Shown: piece by piece, positions 60,721 to 64,000 of the stretch
How positions within the stretch are numbered: the first letter of the stretch is position 1
Layout of the letters: each line of letters begins with the position of its first letter
DNA from: Ruminococcus sp.
Lineage (GTDB): Bacteria > Bacillota > Clostridia > Oscillospirales > Ruminococcaceae
NCBI GenBank assembly: GCA_015066935.1
Contig: SVNK01000003.1
Location: 124,001-188,000 of the forward strand
Direction: 5' to 3'
Length of the DNA stretch: 64,000 bases
The notes under the pieces: generated by a model
Seen by the model: only the letters and a program-made list of their open reading frames with translations
Told to the model about the DNA's origin: nothing
Databases searched by the model: none
Program-made: the position numbers and the translations under genes

Positions 60721-63240
60721 TTACGATTTTTTGATACTTACCGCAAGATAGGTGAATGCGGTAGAAATCAGATTATAGATTATCATGGCAGTTGCCGATG
60801 TGAATATATAGTCGGTTGTGAATGCCCTTGAAATTATCAGAAGCATACATATTGAAAGACCGAGAAGAATCGAAACAGTCTGGATAATAAGTCCGATTAT
60901 AGCGGCTGAGTGTACAGCCTTTGTTCCGATTATGAGATGAGCAAGTGAGGCAAATCTGCCTGTTGTAGCCATTGAAGCACTCAGACGTACAGATTTCTTT
61001 GTTTCTTCGTCAAATTCGGGGTGGAGCTTCTTTGGAATTATCCTTATCATTTCCTCAGGTATACCGAACAATCTGCGGAGAAGAGCAGGATTTATACACG
61101 GGTCGATTGACTTGATAATCATGCATATTTTATTCTTGGCAAGCTTCATCGCCCATTTTTTTACCTGTTTGTCGGCAGAAATATCAACAATGAACATTGC
61201 GGCAAGATTACCGGAAATCGAAAGGTACATAGCAACCTGATTTGCACCGATATTTTCGGATTCCTTGGATCTGGTGGGTATACCTTCGATGTTGTGGCTT
61301 GTCATAAGTTCACGGTTGCCGAAGAGTACACGCTTATTGTTGATCCATCCGCACATTCCCATGGATTCCTCAAAAGAGTAGTTTTCAATGGGATAGAGCA
61401 TATCCTCTCTTCCGCCTGTGACGTCCTTGAAAATCTGACGCATCATGCTGCCTGCATGACAGGTAAGGCTTGCGGCTTCAAGGAGGGCTTCGTCTATTTT
61501 GGTATTGGAGAAAACCTTGATTCCTGCGAGTTTTACGGTACCGTCGGGGAAGAGTGAATCCGCATTCACGAGGATGGAATTTGTATCATAGAAGTCGTCA
61601 ACGCTCTGATAACCGAGCATGATACCCTTGTCCCTGAACGAGCTTACGGCAGCGTTTTCCAGAGGAATGTTCACTACAAACGGCATTGCAATACATGAAG
61701 ATGCACATATCATCATGCTGAAAATTGACAGTCCGAATGCAGCCGACTCCATGTTCATAACTGAACCTTTATGGAACATTGTAAGAACAACCGAAACAAG
61801 CAGCGAGAACATCAGACATATCGGTGCAGCCTTTTTGCAGAAGGAGTCGGACATATCCGATGAATATGTATAGCGGAGAAAATCGGTAAGGAAGTCTGTT
61901 TTTTTCGTGGTAGTGAGAATCGGGAAGTCTCCGAGAGTACCTCTTGTGAAGCGTTCGGCACGTTCTTCGTCACGTACATATACAACACCGTGTCTGTCAA
62001 AGTTCTTGGAAATAAACCTGAAGTTTCTTTCGGCACGTCTGATAATAAGGAATTTTGCAATTGAATTAATCAGCAGGGCGAGAATTCCTACAGGCATATA
62101 GATGTGGATGGAGTTATCGGCGACAAGCTCGGGTTTTGCGAAAGCGGGAATGAGTGCTGCAAGACATGATATTACTGTAACGGCAGTCATGGAATCGCTG
62201 TCAGCCTTGAATGTGAACAGCTTTTTCAGACCCTTTGTCAGTACGGCTATTGATGAGCTTACAGATAAAAGTCCGATAAGAAGGTGGAAGAGTATATAGA
62301 ATTTTGTGTTTGACTTCTGAAGAAGATCAGGAAGCGGAAGCGAAAATTGATTCCCGACTGTAACAAAGACACTGAGAAAAGCGGTCATTGCGAGTATGAA
62401 TACTCTCATTGAAATAGTACTTTTGAGTTCGAAGATGTCACGTCCGACGTCTTCCACATCGCCGTAGTAATTGAAATCGACAATACGTTTAGTACGTTTG
62501 TTTCTGGTTTTTACAGCGATGAATTCGTCCGTTTCCTGAGTAATATGCACGTCAATGGCACTTGCATCGTATTCGGGACGCTCGCTCAGATTAATGCTTG
62601 TAACTTCGGCACGAGGCGTAGGGTTGACAGGCTTTGCAGCTTCAACAGCATCGGGTGACGGCACAATATCTGTAATGTGCTTTCTTCCTTCGGGACTGTC
62701 ATATTCTGCCATAATGGCTTCACGTGTACGTTTTTTCTTTTTGAATGACGGTGGGGTATACATATATTCACCGTCGGCACGTTCTCTTTCGTAAGCTGAA
62801 TCAAGGATTTCATGTTTCCGGCGTTTTTTCAGACGCTTTTCCTTTTCCCTTGCCCTTGTCGAATCACTCATCCGTCGGATTTTCGGAGCTTCACCGGGTG
62901 GTGGAGCTTCAGGGAGAATAATAGGTGAAGTATTTCCCGAAACCTGCGGCTTTACCTCATTTACAGTTGCCTGACTTACGATCGAGACCTTGTTTTTCGA
63001 GAGATCGGCAGGTTTGAAGTCGTTAACGGGTACAGAACTTCTGCGGGCTCCTTCGAAGTGAGAAACGCTTTCTTGCTTGACATAGGCGATTCTGGGTTCG
63101 GATTTGATACGGCTGGGGTCATCAAGAGTTGAATTTATAACTTTCTGTGCGTCGATACGTCCGACGCTTGATTTCGGAGAATCATTTTCGGGCGAATACT
63201 CATCGAGAATGTCCTCCAGAGAGAATTTCTGTTCTGACAT
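60721..63240 (-). CDS. Degenerate P-type-ATPase-like membrane protein (likely pseudoenzyme)
   Basis: An 839-residue protein. Residues 1 to about 265 are soluble, low in complexity and highly charged (REKEKRLKKRRKHEILDSAY). Then come six to eight membrane helices. The layout copies a P1-type ATPase: helix with ASSCIAMPFVVNIPLENAAV where CPC-x6-P is expected, then DKGIMLGYQSVDDFYDTNSI, then NADSLFPDGTVKLAG where DKTGTLT-x-G should be (D561 remains but KTGT is lost), a CGWINNKRVLFGNRELM strand like the nucleotide domain, and SIDPCINPALLRRLFGIPEE where TGD is expected. GDGxND is absent. Catalysis is therefore unlikely. It lies between rlmB and the LCP gene. Confidence 0.75.
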   Translation of the reverse strand: MSEQKFSLEDILDEYSPENDSPKSSVGRIDAQKVINSTLDDPSRIKSEPRIAYVKQESVSHFEGARRSSVPVNDFKPADLSKNKVSIVSQATVNEVKPQVSGNTSPIILPEAPPPGEAPKIRRMSDSTRAREKEKRLKKRRKHEILDSAYERERADGEYMYTPPSFKKKKRTREAIMAEYDSPEGRKHITDIVPSPDAVEAAKPVNPTPRAEVTSINLSERPEYDASAIDVHITQETDEFIAVKTRNKRTKRIVDFNYYGDVEDVGRDIFELKSTISMRVFILAMTAFLSVFVTVGNQFSLPLPDLLQKSNTKFYILFHLLIGLLSVSSSIAVLTKGLKKLFTFKADSDSMTAVTVISCLAALIPAFAKPELVADNSIHIYMPVGILALLINSIAKFLIIRRAERNFRFISKNFDRHGVVYVRDEERAERFTRGTLGDFPILTTTKKTDFLTDFLRYTYSSDMSDSFCKKAAPICLMFSLLVSVVLTMFHKGSVMNMESAAFGLSIFSMMICASSCIAMPFVVNIPLENAAVSSFRDKGIMLGYQSVDDFYDTNSILVNADSLFPDGTVKLAGIKVFSNTKIDEALLEAASLTCHAGSMMRQIFKDVTGGREDMLYPIENYSFEESMGMCGWINNKRVLFGNRELMTSHNIEGIPTRSKESENIGANQVAMYLSISGNLAAMFIVDISADKQVKKWAMKLAKNKICMIIKSIDPCINPALLRRLFGIPEEMIRIIPKKLHPEFDEETKKSVRLSASMATTGRFASLAHLIIGTKAVHSAAIIGLIIQTVSILLGLSICMLLIISRAFTTDYIFTSATAMIIYNLISTAFTYLAVSIKKS

Positions 63241-63251
63241 AGTAATCCACC

Positions 63252-64000
63252 TTATTTTCTGCGCTGCCGAACCGTCTCATACATAAAAATACCTGCGGCA
63301 ACGGAAGCATTGAGAGAGTTGATTTTTCCCGCCATGGGGAGCTTTATCATAAAGTCACATTTTTGCTGGATGAGCTTGCTTATGCCGAAGCCTTCCGAAC
63401 CGATTACAAGAGCGACACTGCCTGTGAGATCCGTATCGCAGTAGTCGGTACCCGAAGCGTCGGTTCCGTAGATCCACACGCCATTGTCCTTGAGGGTATC
63501 AATACATGAAGCGAGGTTGGAAACTCTTGCAACGGGGACATAGCTTGCCGCACCTGCCGACGTCTTGAAAACAGTGGCGTTGAGGGAAGCACTGCGGCGT
63601 TTCGGAATGATGACACCGTCAGCACCGGCTGTTTCAGCGGTACGGATTATAGCACCGAGATTATGAGGGTCCTCGATTTCGTCGCAGATGATAATGAAAG
63701 GCTTCGTACCTTTTTCACGGGAAATGCTGAGAATATCATCAAGTGAAACATACTGACCGCATGCACCTTCAGCAACAACGCCCTGATGTGAAGCTCCGCC
63801 TGAGAGACGTGAGAGCTTTTTTTCGTCGGCGTCCTTGACAACAATTCCCTTTTCCTTTGCAAGACGGCGTATAAGATTCAGACTGCCGCCGCTGCCGTCT
63901 ATGTAGATGGTATCGAGAGGCGAATCGGATTTAAGCGCCTCAATAACGGGATTTCTGCCGCAAATGATGTTTACGGACGAATCCTCTGCAAAATTTTCTT
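63252..64000 (-). CDS. rlmB: 23S rRNA 2'-O-methyltransferase RlmB (SpoU family), 5' end outside window
   Basis: On the minus strand the frame is open from the right edge of the window to the stop at 63252, about 249 residues; the start codon lies beyond 64000. The N-terminal L30e-like part begins with IICGRNPVIEALKSD. SpoU motifs follow: EDPHNLGAIIRTAETAGADG (motif 1), ALVIGSEGFGISKLIQQ (motif 2) and LPMAGKINSLNASVAAGI (motif 3), forming the trefoil-knot SAM site. RlmB methylates a conserved guanosine ribose of 23S rRNA. It ends 11 bp before the pseudo-ATPase gene, so the two may be co-transcribed with the LCP gene. Confidence 0.93.
   Translation of the reverse strand, partial: ENFAEDSSVNIICGRNPVIEALKSDSPLDTIYIDGSGGSLNLIRRLAKEKGIVVKDADEKKLSRLSGGASHQGVVAEGACGQYVSLDDILSISREKGTKPFIIICDEIEDPHNLGAIIRTAETAGADGVIIPKRRSASLNATVFKTSAGAASYVPVARVSNLASCIDTLKDNGVWIYGTDASGTDYCDTDLTGSVALVIGSEGFGISKLIQQKCDFMIKLPMAGKINSLNASVAAGIFMYETVRQRRK

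Overview
The window reads as low-to-moderate GC Gram-positive chromosomal DNA from a cellulosome-forming Ruminococcus, closest in character to Ruminococcus flavefaciens. The best evidence is a 1285-residue secreted xylanase built as GH11-CBM22-GH10-dockerin-CBM22-CE4 with Thr-rich linkers (45473-49330), plus a secreted protein with one cohesin-like domain (13747-15174). Clean SD sequences, consensus sigma-A promoters, hairpin+U-run terminators and a lysine riboswitch fit a Clostridia genome. No rRNA, tRNA, CRISPR array, phage or intact insertion sequence was seen.

Layout. (1) 1-10474: a tightly packed surface-polysaccharide cluster: two ATP-grasp ligases, a FemAB/GNAT-type transferase, a PIG-L deacetylase, the initiating sugar-phosphate transferase, a GT2, a Wzy-like polymerase, a pyruvyl-transferase/FrhB fusion and a Wzx flippase. 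(2) 10567-13286: a LysR regulator with an apparently leaderless mRNA and a TRAP-type large permease with a small membrane partner. (3) 13523-18542: the cohesin/Ig-like protein, then clpB behind a ribbon-helix-helix-like gene. (4) 18580-22160: a candidate small RNA with CU-rich loops and its own promoter and terminator, then a minus-strand operon VTC domain - DUF4956 - Cthe_2159-like beta-helix lipoprotein. (5) 22191-27231: lipoprotein, radA, a large multi-TM protein and a MITE-like repeat. (6) 35218 down to 27375, minus strand: queA, membrane/PAS protein, tgt, HAD phosphatase, SUFU-domain protein, a short-repeat protein, cyclophilin, nfo, pyridoxamine kinase. (7) 35318-38954: lysine riboswitch, asd-dapA-dapB-thioesterase. 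(8) 39038-45170: secA, a 307-bp palindromic repeat, methyltransferase, hslO, hflX. (9) 45309-53099: the xylanase, an AraC regulator, and an ECF sigma factor with a membrane-spanning putative anti-sigma/sensor. (10) 53212-59013: Ca2+-ATPase, CaCA exchanger, ArsB/NhaD-type permease, cytidylate-kinase-like protein. (11) 64000 down to 59131, minus strand: rlmB (cut by the window edge), a degenerate P-type-ATPase-like membrane protein and an LCP-family protein with eight 45-bp tandem repeats.

How it fits together (inference): dockerin and cohesin proteins belong to extracellular fibre degradation, and dockerins need Ca2+, so the neighbouring Ca2+ transporters, AraC regulator and ECF/anti-sigma pair may matter to it. 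The polysaccharide cluster and the LCP protein concern the cell envelope. Least explained by known biology are the pseudo-P-type ATPase, the CU-rich small RNA, the pyruvyltransferase-FrhB fusion, the cohesin-Ig protein, the VTC/DUF4956/beta-helix operon and the long palindromic repeats.
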